Of a stretch of 64,000 nucleotides of DNA, positions 1-10,747 are shown one piece after another; the first letter of the stretch is position 1, and every line of letters begins with the position of its first letter. Source of the stretch: Leuctra nigra (Eukaryota; Arthropoda; Insecta; Plecoptera; Leuctridae); assembly GCA_934045905.1 (NCBI GenBank), contig OW203769.1, positions 28,963,899 to 29,027,898 on the forward strand, written 5' to 3'. The position numbers and the translations under genes are program-made. Under the pieces are notes generated by a model. It was given only the letters and a program-made list of their open reading frames with translations, was not told the DNA's origin and did not search any database.

Positions 1-150
1 CACATCGATATCACGCAAACGACGGAAGAAATATATCATTCCATCTTTGACATGAATTTTAAACTGGCTACAAACGATTTGGAATGTTTAGAGGACAACA
101 GTAAAGTTCATTCACGATTAGAATTGCAAGCCGTAATGGCGGCCGTGTAG
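1..150 (+). CDS. Possible terminal exon of an unseen gene (partial)
   Basis: Frame 1 is open from the window edge for 49 codons and stops at TAG 148-150. The first 31 or so residues look coding-like (mixed acidic, hydrophobic and aromatic residues), but I recognise no family. The last 17 codons lie inside a MITE that starts near 95, so the MITE would supply the stop codon. An AATAAA at 243-248, also inside the MITE, could serve as poly(A) signal. A 49-codon open frame can arise by chance, so this is a weak call. Confidence 0.2.
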   Translation, partial: HIDITQTTEEIYHSIFDMNFKLATNDLECLEDNSKVHSRLELQAVMAAV

Positions 151-440
151 ATACTACTGTAGTCAAATGAACAGTAGTATACCTACATATTAAAATATCA
201 ATAGAATAATCCAAAACTATGTATAATACGACTGTAGATGGAAATAAATCAATTTGATTGAATTTTTCTAATATTTTCTAATAATAAAAATAGTGTATTT
301 GACATAATTTATACAATTTCAATAACACAAAGAAGAAAGTCTTGCCATTGACAGGGCAGTGTTCAAGTGACTAACCAATGAACGACGTGATCGACTAAAA
401 CGTCAGTGAAATTCTTATCGTGAACGAACTTTAGTGTTGT
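95..440 (+). mobile_element. MITE with about 25-bp terminal inverted repeats
   Basis: The left end (ACAACAGTAAAGTTCATTCA) and the right end are near-perfect inverted repeats. A second copy lies in reverse orientation at about 23247-23571, similar over its whole length. No transposase is encoded. I could not identify a convincing target duplication, so the superfamily is open. Confidence 0.6.
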
Positions 441-788
441 AATATTTGCGTGCATAAAATAACAACAGGTAACAATGTATTATGACACTTGTGAGATGAA
501 TGAGTGGTATATGTCACTGGCAGTTGGAGCGCCGCGTGACTGTGAGTGAACTGGAAGGCGGTGTCAGTGAGATGATATAGAAGGCCGTGGTGACTGCCAG
601 GGTCAAGGACAGTCATATCCGCTTCTTCCAGCACAAGCAAGCAGAGCTCTTGTTTCACGCGAACCATTGTGTAGAGGGCACGCGGAATTTACTACACAGC
701 ATATTATAAGGAAAATAAACAAGTATTTTAATAACATCATTTATTACTTTTTTAAAGTTTTATTCTGTATGTTACCATTTTTACCAAG
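441..788. other. Non-genic stretch with a GC-rich island
   Basis: Holds the greater part of a GC-rich island whose minus strand is open for 78 codons (667 down to 431, starting with ATG). The sequence resembles no family I know and lacks a convincing splice context. The rest is AT-rich. The last 8 bp (781-788) are the left target duplication of the hAT MITE that follows. Confidence 0.3.
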
Positions 789-1078
789 CAGTGGCGGCTA
801 TTTGGCTTTACAACAGGTGTTCAATTACATAGAATGACGTAGAAGAAAGTACTCTAAGAGGAGAGCCCCCAGCAGATGCGGGGCCGGGGCGCATAACCCC
901 GGATTTTTTTTGTATATTCAGTTTGAAATTGATGCATTTTTACGTCTTTTGGAGAGCAAAATGATTAGACAAAATATATAACTTCCTACTTCCTGGATTA
1001 GGGAGCACTTTTAAATAATTTTCTTGGATGATCAGGTGTGCAATTGTCACACCTTGCACACTGTAATAGCCGCCACTG
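789..1078. mobile_element. hAT-type MITE, copy 1
   Basis: This 290-bp element has perfect 14-bp terminal inverted repeats (CAGTGGCGGCTATT and its complement). It is flanked by an exact 8-bp duplication, TTACCAAG, at 781-788 and 1079-1086. An 8-bp duplication with CA...TG ends is the signature of the hAT superfamily. A near-identical copy lies at 3533-3821. No coding capacity, so it is non-autonomous. The low divergence between copies suggests fairly recent movement. Confidence 0.9.
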
Positions 1079-1086
1079 TTACCAAG

Positions 1087-3532
1087 AGAAAAAGGGCAAA
1101 GAATAAATAAATTAAAAAATCGTATTGACACTGACAGTAAAAGTTGTTATACCATATACACTACATTTCCAGAGCATTACGTTGTTTCAATTTTTCAAAT
1201 TGTTTAGTTCAAAAATCATATTTTTTAAGAAAGAATATGATTGTATTTTATCAATGTGAATCAGGAAGCTAGCAAAATACGTACCGCAGAATATTTGTGT
1301 ACGTCGAAAGTCGACGCAATGATCACGATGAACCACGATCCGTACAGCTTTGCCCGGCTCGAACTCGGTTCCCCGGACTAACACTCGCGGCTCACGGCAC
1401 TGACCGCGGTTGCGATTGCGTATTCCTCTACTCCACGGAGGTGAACAAAGACGAGGGATTCTGTTCTGGACCGCTCATCTCAACATACACCCGCGAGCGG
1501 TTCAAAAACCAAGATGGCCGACCAGACAAAAGGTGGATGGAAAAACCGCGAGTGCGAAATGTTCTCTCGTAGACCTTGACTGCTGAGCTGACGCACCCAA
1601 CCCAGAGCCATGTCTGAAGATGCCGCCATCTTGATGTCTATCCCCTGCATTTTATCACTATCCGAGCCAGGGGGGGGGGGGGGGCAATCGCCCTGGATAT
1701 GGGTCAAATTTTCCAAATTAACGTTGGGATGTAGGTTCGATTCCCATTTTATGGGATTAAAATTTCATAATTTCACAAGTATTTATTACCTACATTTTTT
1801 CAATAACATTACCAGAAAATGAAACTACGCCCAAAGATATCAGTAGAGTGAGTAAATAATGAGCCTTGGATATGTTGTGGGCATTTTACGCTTGTTTATA
1901 AATTATAATAATATATCCCTGCTCCTTTGACACTCGTGGTCTTCCTATCTTTCCTACTTGCATAATAGAGCAGCAACATTCACACGCTGTGAACTCGCAT
2001 GCAACACGAAGGCTCGCTCACCAACGCGTTCAGAAAGTGAATGTTGAACTTGCTCGGACACTCATTTCAGAATCTAAAAAATATCAAACAAACGCCCTGT
2101 ACTTTCTCCACTTTATATCATCTCCAAGGGGAGGGACTCATTCCTTCTGGAAAACAGGATTTTGAAATAAATTGAGCAAATTTGCATCTTTTTATAATAA
2201 AAATTCTTTACAAATAGGTACATGAAGTTTCCACCTCAGTGACGCAGAATCCACAATCCAACATATGATGTTGAAATATTACTTTAGTCGCTGGTAACAA
2301 AATTAAAAATTACAACTTAGCGAGCACTGGGCAGGTAAAAGTCGATATTGATACTGGATTTTAAAAAAAATCATGTGTTATGTCTTGACTCTTTCACCCT
2401 TAAATTTAACAAAAAACGGGCGAACTATCCACAAACAAGGGTAAATAATAAATATCTATAGATTAACTTATACAATATTTTTTAAAGGTTTCCTATTACA
2501 TACATTTGGCAATATTTTCTACCACTAGGAATTATTAAGTATTCAAAAACCGAACGATGGTGTAGCTTTGACCAACAAACATCGTCACAAAAATTCCTTT
2601 CATCGTCGTCTATACAATTTGTATGCCACCATCGCCTCCCCCCACCAAAGAGCCATGATCACTCACAAGCCTATTAAAAAAGGGTTGATTTGATCTCAAG
2701 GGTGGTCAAAAGCAGCAAGTCAGTGTAAACCCTTTGTTCTCCTCCATGCCGCTTGCCACTAAGATGCCATCCGGGACCCGCGTGCGTGTGTGGCGACGCT
2801 CGGCAGTCCCGAGTGGATCTTTAATTGACCATAGCGTGTATGCGGGTACATGCAATGACGTCACGCCGCTTGATTCAATCGTGCTTTTTGGCTGGCGGAA
2901 CGGGCGATCGTGTGTGCACGCGCGGGGGTTCGCGGCGAGATGCAACGTTGCCAAATGTGGTTGGTATCTGTCGGATGGATTCTTGGAAGACGAGGAGATT
3001 GAGAGGAGTTGAAAGCGGACAGAAACTGATGGATATGTTACATTGGGGGATAATATAGACCATGGAGAATGTCAGTAAGTTGGAGTAAGAGCAGTATATT
3101 TTATTAATACAAATTATACCCCTTTTTATCATAAATGTTGTAATTTCACAATTTATCACGACTTTAGCAAAATATTTTCACACTTTATAGAGACCCAAAA
3201 TCATTCTTCAATTTCTCATTTTTCACGACTTTAGCAAAATATTTTGACACTTTAGGGACCCAAAATCATTCTTCAAATGTAAAAATCCAAAAAGAAAACT
3301 GTTATAGGCATAATTATGGACTTAAATTTAGGTTTTTTAAATTCGATTTTTAATCTAAAAAGCACACTGCCCGATCGAGAAAGAATTGATTTTGATCCTA
3401 CAATAAGGTGTAGTAACAACAGCGTCGAGGTTGCGATGTTATAAAGTTCTAATGGAAATCGCTGGCCATAAAACTGTGAAGTGCCAGTCTTTGTTCGGAG
3501 TGTAAAGTGCTCTACAAGTGAATACCAAATGA
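1087..3532. other. Intergenic sequence, no gene recognised
   Basis: Contains two GC-rich islands (about 1290-1620 and 2730-3010) with short open frames on both strands that match no family I know, a G-run near 1671-1684, and a relic of the 34-kb interspersed repeat near 1990-2070. A B-box-like motif at 1731-1743 has no cloverleaf around it. Confidence 0.4.
3145..3275. repeat. Tandem duplication of about 70 bp
   Basis: Two adjacent copies of a segment containing CACGACTTTAGCAAAATATT followed by ACCCAAAATCATTCTTCAA. They differ by a few substitutions and small indels. No function is apparent. Confidence 0.7.
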
Positions 3533-3821
3533 CAGTGGCGGCTATTTGGCTTTACAACAGGTGTTCAATTACATAGAAGGACGTAGAAGAAAGTACTCTA
3601 AGAGGAGAGCCCCCAGCAGATGCGGGGCCGGGGCGCATAACCCCGGATTTTTTTGTATCTTTAGTTTGAAATTGATGCATTTTTACGTCTTTTGGAGAGC
3701 AAAATGATTAGACAAAATATTTAACTTCCTACTTCCTGGATTAGGGAGCACTTTTAAATAATTTTCTTGGATGATCAGGTGTGCAATTGTCACACCTTGC
3801 ACACTGTAATAGCCGCCACTG
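3533..3821. mobile_element. hAT-type MITE, copy 2
   Basis: Same element as 789-1078 in the same orientation, 289 bp, with the same 14-bp terminal inverted repeats. It is flanked by a different exact 8-bp duplication, CCAAATGA (3525-3532 and 3822-3829). Different duplications show two independent insertions rather than a segmental duplication. Confidence 0.9.
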
Positions 3822-3829
3822 CCAAATGA

Positions 3830-5024
3830 AGAGGTAAATAAATCAAGTTTCAAAAGTAAAAAGTACAAAACATCAATATTTCTTTGAATAATCAACATTT
3901 TTTCAAACTTTTCGAACAAAAGATAAAAAGTATTGTTTCCAAATACCCGCTTGATCCGAGGAACAGCGCAGCTACAGCCAGGAGAGGGAAACAAGATATT
4001 GTGTGAAAAGTGTCAAGAGGGGTGCGACCATGCGGCACGCAAGACACCACTCTGGAAATTAGATTTTTCAAAAAAGATGGACAGATTAACTCTTTGTTTC
4101 TACACAAATTCTACATTCAAGCACATCAAAATGATGACAAAAAAATTATTCCAAAAGTAGCCATTTGCACGTTACAAATGCATGCGATTTGAAAAAAAAA
4201 ATTAATTACTAAATTAAAATTACTAAATTTTTACGAAGGTAACACAGTTGAACAAAATAATATGTACATAATCGTCTTCATTGTGTCAGATTCTTCATCT
4301 CTTGCATTTGCTCCGCAGCTGGCTGACATTTGACAGGAGCAATGAGAGGCTGAGAGAGAGTATCTCCCAGCGCTCTGATCGCCCACATCTCTCTCTCTCT
4401 CTCTGCACGAGCAAGTTCTTCATAGCTCCATCTTCGTCGCACCTTCTCGATCATAAACCCTACTTTGTAACTTTGATACCATTTAAAATTTAAAATTATG
4501 GAACTTTTTTACACTGCCTTTTTCTTACAAATCCCCGTTCCAAGCAGTTTCTTGGTTCCATTCTCGGAACTAAGCGACTGCTTCAAGAAGGCGGTGCAGG
4601 AAATTCAAATTTGAAATGTCTGACGTTCCATTGTTGTGACGTCAAATTACTTCGTGTTCAGTAGACGAAAGTAGTTAGGTATCTACTTAAAGTCAACTTC
4701 CTCTCCGGCTTACATGATTAGATGGTTTATGGGAACTAAAAACCTAAATTACTTTTACAAAGCTTACCCGCCGGTGGGTAATCATAGTGGAACTAAATGG
4801 CGGAACGGTGAGAAACAACCCTACTGTAGGGGTGACTTTATAATAAACAACAGAAGTGCGTGACGTACGTGAAAGTCATTACAATATCTCGTATCACGAG
4901 AAAAGTATACACACTGACACAAAATGCTCCCTTTCTTGGAAAATAAATAAGTTTTTTTAACAGTTTTAGGGCAATAGAGGAAGTATGTTCAAAATGTTCA
5001 CAAATCACAATGTTTGCATTTTAA
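3830..5024. other. Intergenic sequence, no gene recognised
   Basis: AT-rich with a short CT microsatellite near 4390-4405 and an imperfect inverted repeat around 4525-4590. No open frame looks like a gene. Confidence 0.4.
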
Positions 5025-5288
5025 AATATTACTTGGAAGAAAAATTCTAATTTTGGAGCAACATTTTTTGAAACGTTTCAAACAAAATCAAGTAGGGGCA
5101 ATGAAATCTGGCTGGAAAAACTCGCATATAACCAAATTGTTGGTCCAGGAAGGCCTGGAATCCCACATGGAACATTGACTCTTGCGCAGCCAAGCGTGGT
5201 GGAAACAAAGCTTCATCATCTCATTACATCAGCTGAACAATACACGGGTATCCGTGTAATGATGCCATCAAGTACAGGAGCTCTTTAG
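5025..5288 (+). CDS. Unrecognised coding-like fragment
   Basis: The frame is open for 87 codons after a TAA at 5022-5024 and ends at TAG 5286-5288. Its second half (5100-5288) is less AT-rich than the flanks and has a protein-like composition with no low-complexity runs: a Gly/Pro-rich turn (VGPGRPGIPHG), then a helix-like stretch. There is no ATG near the start, so it would be an exon or gene relic. A CAAG-TAG just before 5097 could be a splice acceptor. I recognise no family. Confidence 0.2.
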   Translation, partial: NITWKKNSNFGATFFETFQTKSSRGNEIWLEKLAYNQIVGPGRPGIPHGTLTLAQPSVVETKLHHLITSAEQYTGIRVMMPSSTGAL

Positions 5289-5403
5289 CGTAACAATAAC
5301 CCCACTCTTTCACGTCTAGTCATAAAATGCTAAATTAAAAATTAAAGAACTAAGGCATGAGAACTGTGTTCAATTAGAACGTTAATATTATCTACTATCA
5401 TTA

Positions 5404-5625
5404 CCGAGAGAGAAGGGGAATAGAATATACATAATAGGCTCCATTTGTATGTATTTAATGTGTATCAAGAGTTAGTGGGCATAACTCACTCAGTAATTAC
5501 AAAACCCAAATTATGAGGTCTTTTGAGAACTTGAAATGTGTAAAACTATAAACTCTAAAAACATTCCACATGGAAGCCCATTCATGTAGGCTATTTATTA
5601 TAGATTATATTCCCTTCTCTCGTGT
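5404..5625. mobile_element. TA-flanked MITE with GAGAGAAGGGGAATA ends
   Basis: Inverted ends (CCGAGAGAGAAGGGGAATAG and a similar right end) enclose about 220 bp flanked by TA on both sides. Related end sequences occur near 22386-22420 and at both ends of the kinesin-carrying element at 50241-51440, defining one family. Confidence 0.5.
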
Positions 5626-5627
5626 TA

Positions 5628-8600
5628 TATAACATTGCTAATATTATTAATCGTAGGTACATTTGAAAATATGAATTTTGCAGGGAATTACAATTTAACC
5701 CCCTAATCGACTTAAATTTTTACCACATTATGTTTAATTAGTGATTTACATACTTTTAATGATGTTACTATAAATAATAAAAACATCTCCCACTAAATGA
5801 TTCACAACACAAGTTAGCTGAGATTCTGTATATCAGCTCATTACCAATCAATAACTTATTTGCAATTAATAGAGCGCTTCTTCTCAGATAGTCAATAAAG
5901 AACTGAATCAAATGAGCAGTAATTAACGATGATCGCCGATCGTCTTGATGCAGGTTCGTTGTTCTTTCTGTTGATTCCAGTGCCGATGAAATGGCGGCCC
6001 GCTCTGGATGAGTGTGGATCTAGTCATGAGTGTGAAACATGCACCAGAAACACATTCATCCGAAGCAGGCCGCTCGCTCCTTCCTTCTTCTTACTCGTTC
6101 AGCACAGCACTGGCCCGAGTTCGAGTCCCTGAAGGACGCCACGCGAGAGTTTTCCACACTTATCAATGTTGTTACACAACTGAGAAAGACAAAACTTCGT
6201 GACTAAATTGTTGTGTTGATTTTTAGAATATCCCTTAGTCGGGAGAGAGGCAAATGTTCGGAAGGTTCCCGACTACTAAACTAGAGCCGTCTCTTCCCAG
6301 CTTCCATAAACAACATCATCAATTCTTCACCATTAGCCTAATTTAGAACAGTGAGACTTTAACACGTAATGTGTATTAACAAAATCGTAAAATATAAATG
6401 GTAGCACGGTACATGGCAACACGGCGTTTATGATTATTTTTATGACTCTATGTGTTTTGTACTTAAACATGAACCATTTTCTCTACGTCAGAGAAAAAAA
6501 CATTCGATTCTTACTTATTGCTAGGATGCTTATTGTGATCAATTCAGATAATTGAGACCTTGACAGTAAACTTGTTCGGCAAATAGTATTATTAGGAGCT
6601 CATGAAACTCATTCAAAAGTAATAAATAAAACAATAACTGTTTGAAGGCTTTGGATCCAAAAATAATTAGAGGAGCTGCTTGGAGAGAGAAGAGAGTAAT
6701 GACGAAGCACCCGTGTACGGATGAGTAATGAGTAATGAATGCCTGGTCGTAAGTGACAGCGCAAGCAATGAGTCAGTGTAGTAGGCCGTGACAGCTGTTG
6801 CTTGCGTTTACCGTGGGCGTGCAACAGGTGGCCGAGCAAGAGCAAGCAAGAAGTCGCTGTATGAGAAGACACGGACAAACCCCAACCTCTTTGACAAGAG
6901 TGGATCATTAGTTTTGATAAATCTAAAGTTCACTTTTAAAATCGGACGTCACTCTACAAAGATTTAAATTATAAAAAGTTCAATTCATTCTTTGCATCAT
7001 CATTCATTCATTTTTTTTATAGCTGAACACGATCTCAGAAATGGCAATTATAAAAAAATATTTCATAATAAAGAGTAATAATATCACGACAAATTCCTAA
7101 ATTTCTAGAAATATTATTTTGTGAATGGTGGACTTTAATCCAACTTCAGTTCTTAGAAATAACAGAAGATTCTACACACAATTCTTATCTTTCCTCTCCC
7201 CACTATTTCATGAAGAAACAAGCTGAGCGACTGAAAATGTATGATGTCATAGATTTCAACCACCGCCTATTACTCCCAATTGACTCAGATCAAAACAGTT
7301 GATTCTAATTCAGACAGTTCAATAAAATTACAACTCATGAACGAAAATAGAACGTCTTGTCTTGACTTTCGTCTTGCTTCCTCTACCTGTCGTGCAACAG
7401 GTAGAGGAAGCGGCAGATGTGGGGAGCAGGTGCTGTCTTGGCGGGAACTTGTGACGTGAGGGGCGGCTTTCGAGGATACTTGAGTGACGCACCCCCAGAA
7501 ACATCAAAAGAATTCCGAGCGCTTTTGTGCGAGTTGCTTGCTTGATTCTTAGAAAACGGTTAATGCTTTTCAGCAACAGGTAATTTGAATTTCTTTTCAA
7601 TTTGCCAAGGAATGTATTGCCAATTTGATGAAAGTAGTTCGTTTGTGAATGGGATCCGAGATTTTGGAACGATTTTAGTTTGAAAAAGGCCGGGATTTTT
7701 TTAGCAGTTTGCCAAAAATTAAAATTGAATTTTCAATTACTTGCCTTTACGAAGAATATACATATCTTTTAATTTGTCCGAGATTTCGGGAAGACCTATA
7801 ATTTCAATGCTTTTGATAATAATTGATTGTACAAAAGCTTTTCCATGATGAAATGAATCATTTGTAGAATTAATTAGAATGTGTCCAGATTTATGAATTA
7901 GTTTGTTCTCATGGTTTTCTTAGAAACCAGAGCCCCCCAGATATTTGAAACGTTCTATTTTGAATTTGAAACGTCCACTGCGGGGCGGACAGGTGGCAAC
8001 GTCGCTTTAGCAACCCTCACGGCGCGAAGAAAAGACGTTGTATCCAACCCCCAGTTATAACGGTCTCACGGGGTGTCTTTAGAAATCACAAGCTCAAGCT
8101 GCGCTGTCGGGTTTCAATGTGGTTTCTGCTGGCACTGGCAGAGATTTCAGCAAGCCAAGCAACAAACAAGGAGGGGAGATAGCCGAGAAGCACGTGCAAA
8201 AGTGAGCAAGCGATACAAGAGTTCTACTAGCACTTCGTTGTGAATGGAAGCTTTTAGATATAGAAAGCATGCAATTTATTATCAAATATACATTCTTTCA
8301 TGTAAAATAACATGAATAAGACCGCGTATGGAAAATTCTTGATATTTTAAAAATATGTCAAAATATTATTCAATAAAATGTCATTATTTTATGTAACAGG
8401 CTAAACAACTTGTAAATTATATAATTAGTTTTATGTGAAAATAACTACGTAAACCGGCTTCAAGATGAGTCATAGCCATAGGTGATAAATAATCATTTCC
8501 GCTAAAATGAATCGGTAAGGTACTGTTTAGGCTAAAATTTGGCTCTTGCTGAAAGTTTTCAAAAAAAGTTTAATTATATATATATATATATCTAGGTGTT

Positions 8601-8990
8601 TATGTCTTACTTATTGTTATACAATATTAAAATACTCTTATATCTAAGAAATTGAATTGCATGAGAAATTCTCTTGAAACAGAACTATGCCAGATAACTC
8701 TAAAGGCAACTAAAACCGAGCTCACCCGTTTGTTCCGACGCTCGACGTCGATCTTTACTTCCTGTCACTATCTTCCAACCCACATCATCGGATGAATCAA
8801 GTGATTCATCTCTTCTTATCAAAATCCTCGATTCATAAAGAAACACACATCGCAACCGTCAAGGCCACTAGAGCGCGTGCACCGGCCGGTCGGTAAAGAG
8901 AACGGATGCTTTACCAACACACTCTCCCCTCGGCCCCTCAACACCCGACTGTGAAGATTCGAATGTTTTTTGAATCCGCGCAGCGGTGGC
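5628..8990. other. Intergenic sequence with GC-rich islands
   Basis: No named gene. GC-rich islands at about 5925-6190, 6690-6905, 7350-7500, 8090-8230 and 8700-8940 alternate with AT-rich DNA. A perfect 14-bp stem with an 8-base loop lies at 7376-7411 (GCTTCCTCTACCTG arms). A TA microsatellite lies near 8572-8591. Open frames here are short and unsupported. Confidence 0.35.
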
Positions 8991-9008
8991 GAGTGAGACG
9001 TGACCTGT

Positions 9009-9049
9009 GATTGGAGCAGCGTTGAGCGGCAATTGGCGACGCGGCCAAT
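9009..9049. promoter_or_regulatory. Cluster of three CCAAT boxes
   Basis: ATTGG at 9010-9014, ATTGG at 9032-9036 and CCAAT at 9045-9049 lie in a short GC-rich island (about 8975-9060) surrounded by AT-rich DNA. Closely spaced CCAAT boxes in both orientations are typical of NF-Y-bound promoters. No adjacent coding exon is visible, so the target gene is unknown. Confidence 0.3.
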
Positions 9050-9603
9050 GGGAATGAAGCGCGGACTATTTTTCTAATGTGGAAGGAGATAAGTAGTATT
9101 TGCTTCAGGCTAGAAGAGCGTGTGGGACTTGTGTTCTGATGATTTCGAGAATGTACTTTGTTGTTCAAGAAATTTCAACGTTCAGTGACCGAGCGAGCGC
9201 TTTCATTCGACCTTTTTGGCTCTCTCTGTTTCACCTGACATATTTTTTGTATCCAGACTCAGCGTACCGTTTCTTTGATATAGCCTTAAATAGCTCAGAA
9301 ATAAATAAATAAAAATATATACCCCTCCGATAAACCGATCAAACCAAAATTAGGCACGGTCATGGAGTCAAACATTCCGTTTTATGATCATTATATATTT
9401 TTTTTTATAAAAATTGATGATAAAGTTTATGAGTTTTTATTTTTAATATTTGCAACTTTCAAAATAAATAAATTATAATTTTCTAAAATGTTTGAATATA
9501 CAGTAGCTTGCAAGAGTAAGTATCTAGTGGAGCGGTCGCTCCACCCAGCCAAGTCGTACCGTACACTCACACTCACTCAACATACCGTAAATGCATAATA
9601 AAC

Positions 9604-10747
9604 TGAGGAGCAGACCAACCACTTTTACTGTAAGCAACAACATGGCATTTTCGGCCTACTGGATCTTAAAATTGGAAAATCTCACATTGTTGCGATATAT
9701 CTTAATTTCGAGCTATGGCCCACCCCACTACATATACCAAATTGGGGAACAATATGTTATGCCGTTTGCGAGCTAGAGGGCCGTGAAAAACGTGAAATTA
9801 CACCCCTTTTAAAACCTATCTTGATCTGATGATGATGATGATGATATCAGGAAACACCGCAATCACCGCCACAGCCTAAACGGCTGAGCCGATCGATCTG
9901 AAATTTTCACCACATGTGCACTTTTGGCGTCTGAGGTGCCTTTTTATAAAACCAACAGGAAGCCGCCATTTTGAAACCGGAAGTGACGTCATATCTCTAA
10001 AACGGCTAGACCGTTAGGAATTAAACCAGCGCCAAATGATTCAGACGGTTATCTATATAGTTAATAGTAGTTAAATCAATAGTTAAAGTAGAGATGTACT
10101 ATTACCGAAACCGGAAATGACGTCATGAAAATGAAGAACTAGATTTTAATGACCTCTTACTACAATAACTACATATTCAGAAGGCTTATAATGATACATA
10201 ACATTTATAGAAATACATTCTAGGTGGCAGTAATTTCAGTCGCCATTTTGAAAACCGGAAGTGATATCATATCTCGAAAACGGCTGGACTGATTGGCACG
10301 AAGCTTTCGCAATTCTTCATGGAATATCACCTAAAAAAATAAGTGATATCCCCATAAAAAACACTCCGTGTAAAAATACCAGACAAGTCTCTTCAACTAT
10401 AAAAAAAATAGAAGAAATCTAAAAATTCAGCACTGAAAAGTAGTGATATCAAAAAATGAGCCAAGTCAAAACTTAATTTTAAAAACCGAAATATACTTGG
10501 CGCATCATTTTTAAGGGCATTATAGGTATATTATATATATTTAGGTACATTTGATTTTTGGCATATGCTTCTATACTATTTATATTCACGATGCGCCAAG
10601 TATATTTTGGTTTTTAAAATTAAGTTTTGACTTGGCTCATTTTTTGATATCACTACTTTTCAGTGCTGAATTTTTAGATTTCTTCTATTTTTTTATAGTT
10701 GAAGAGACTTGTCTGGTATTTTTACACGGAGTGTTTTTTATGGGGAT
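9604..10747 (+). repeat. Composite interspersed repeat, copy A
   Basis: Three parts in order: a unique head (9604-9800), degenerate tandem units of roughly 150-300 bp each carrying an 'AATGGCGGC / TGACGTCA / CCGG' core (about 9830-10340), then a 400-bp hairpin (10348-10747). The same three parts occur in reverse order and orientation at 62203-64000. The flank of the hairpin (about 20 bp ending AGTGAT) also matches, so the hairpin belongs to the element rather than being a separate hit. No coding capacity seen. Confidence 0.65.
10348..10747. repeat. 400-bp long hairpin, copy A
   Basis: Inverted arms of about 175 bp start ATCCCCATAAAAAACACTCC and end with its complement, with a short AT-rich loop around 10525-10585. 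The arms match closely. A homologous hairpin lies at 62203-62606. Confidence 0.85.

Noticed and set aside
431..667. 78-codon minus-strand frame with an ATG
   Set aside because: Composition is borderline coding, but it overlaps the end of a MITE and has no family match or clear donor site.
1731..1743. B-box-like GGTTCGATTCCC suggesting a tRNA gene
   Set aside because: No acceptor stem, A box or cloverleaf can be formed around it.
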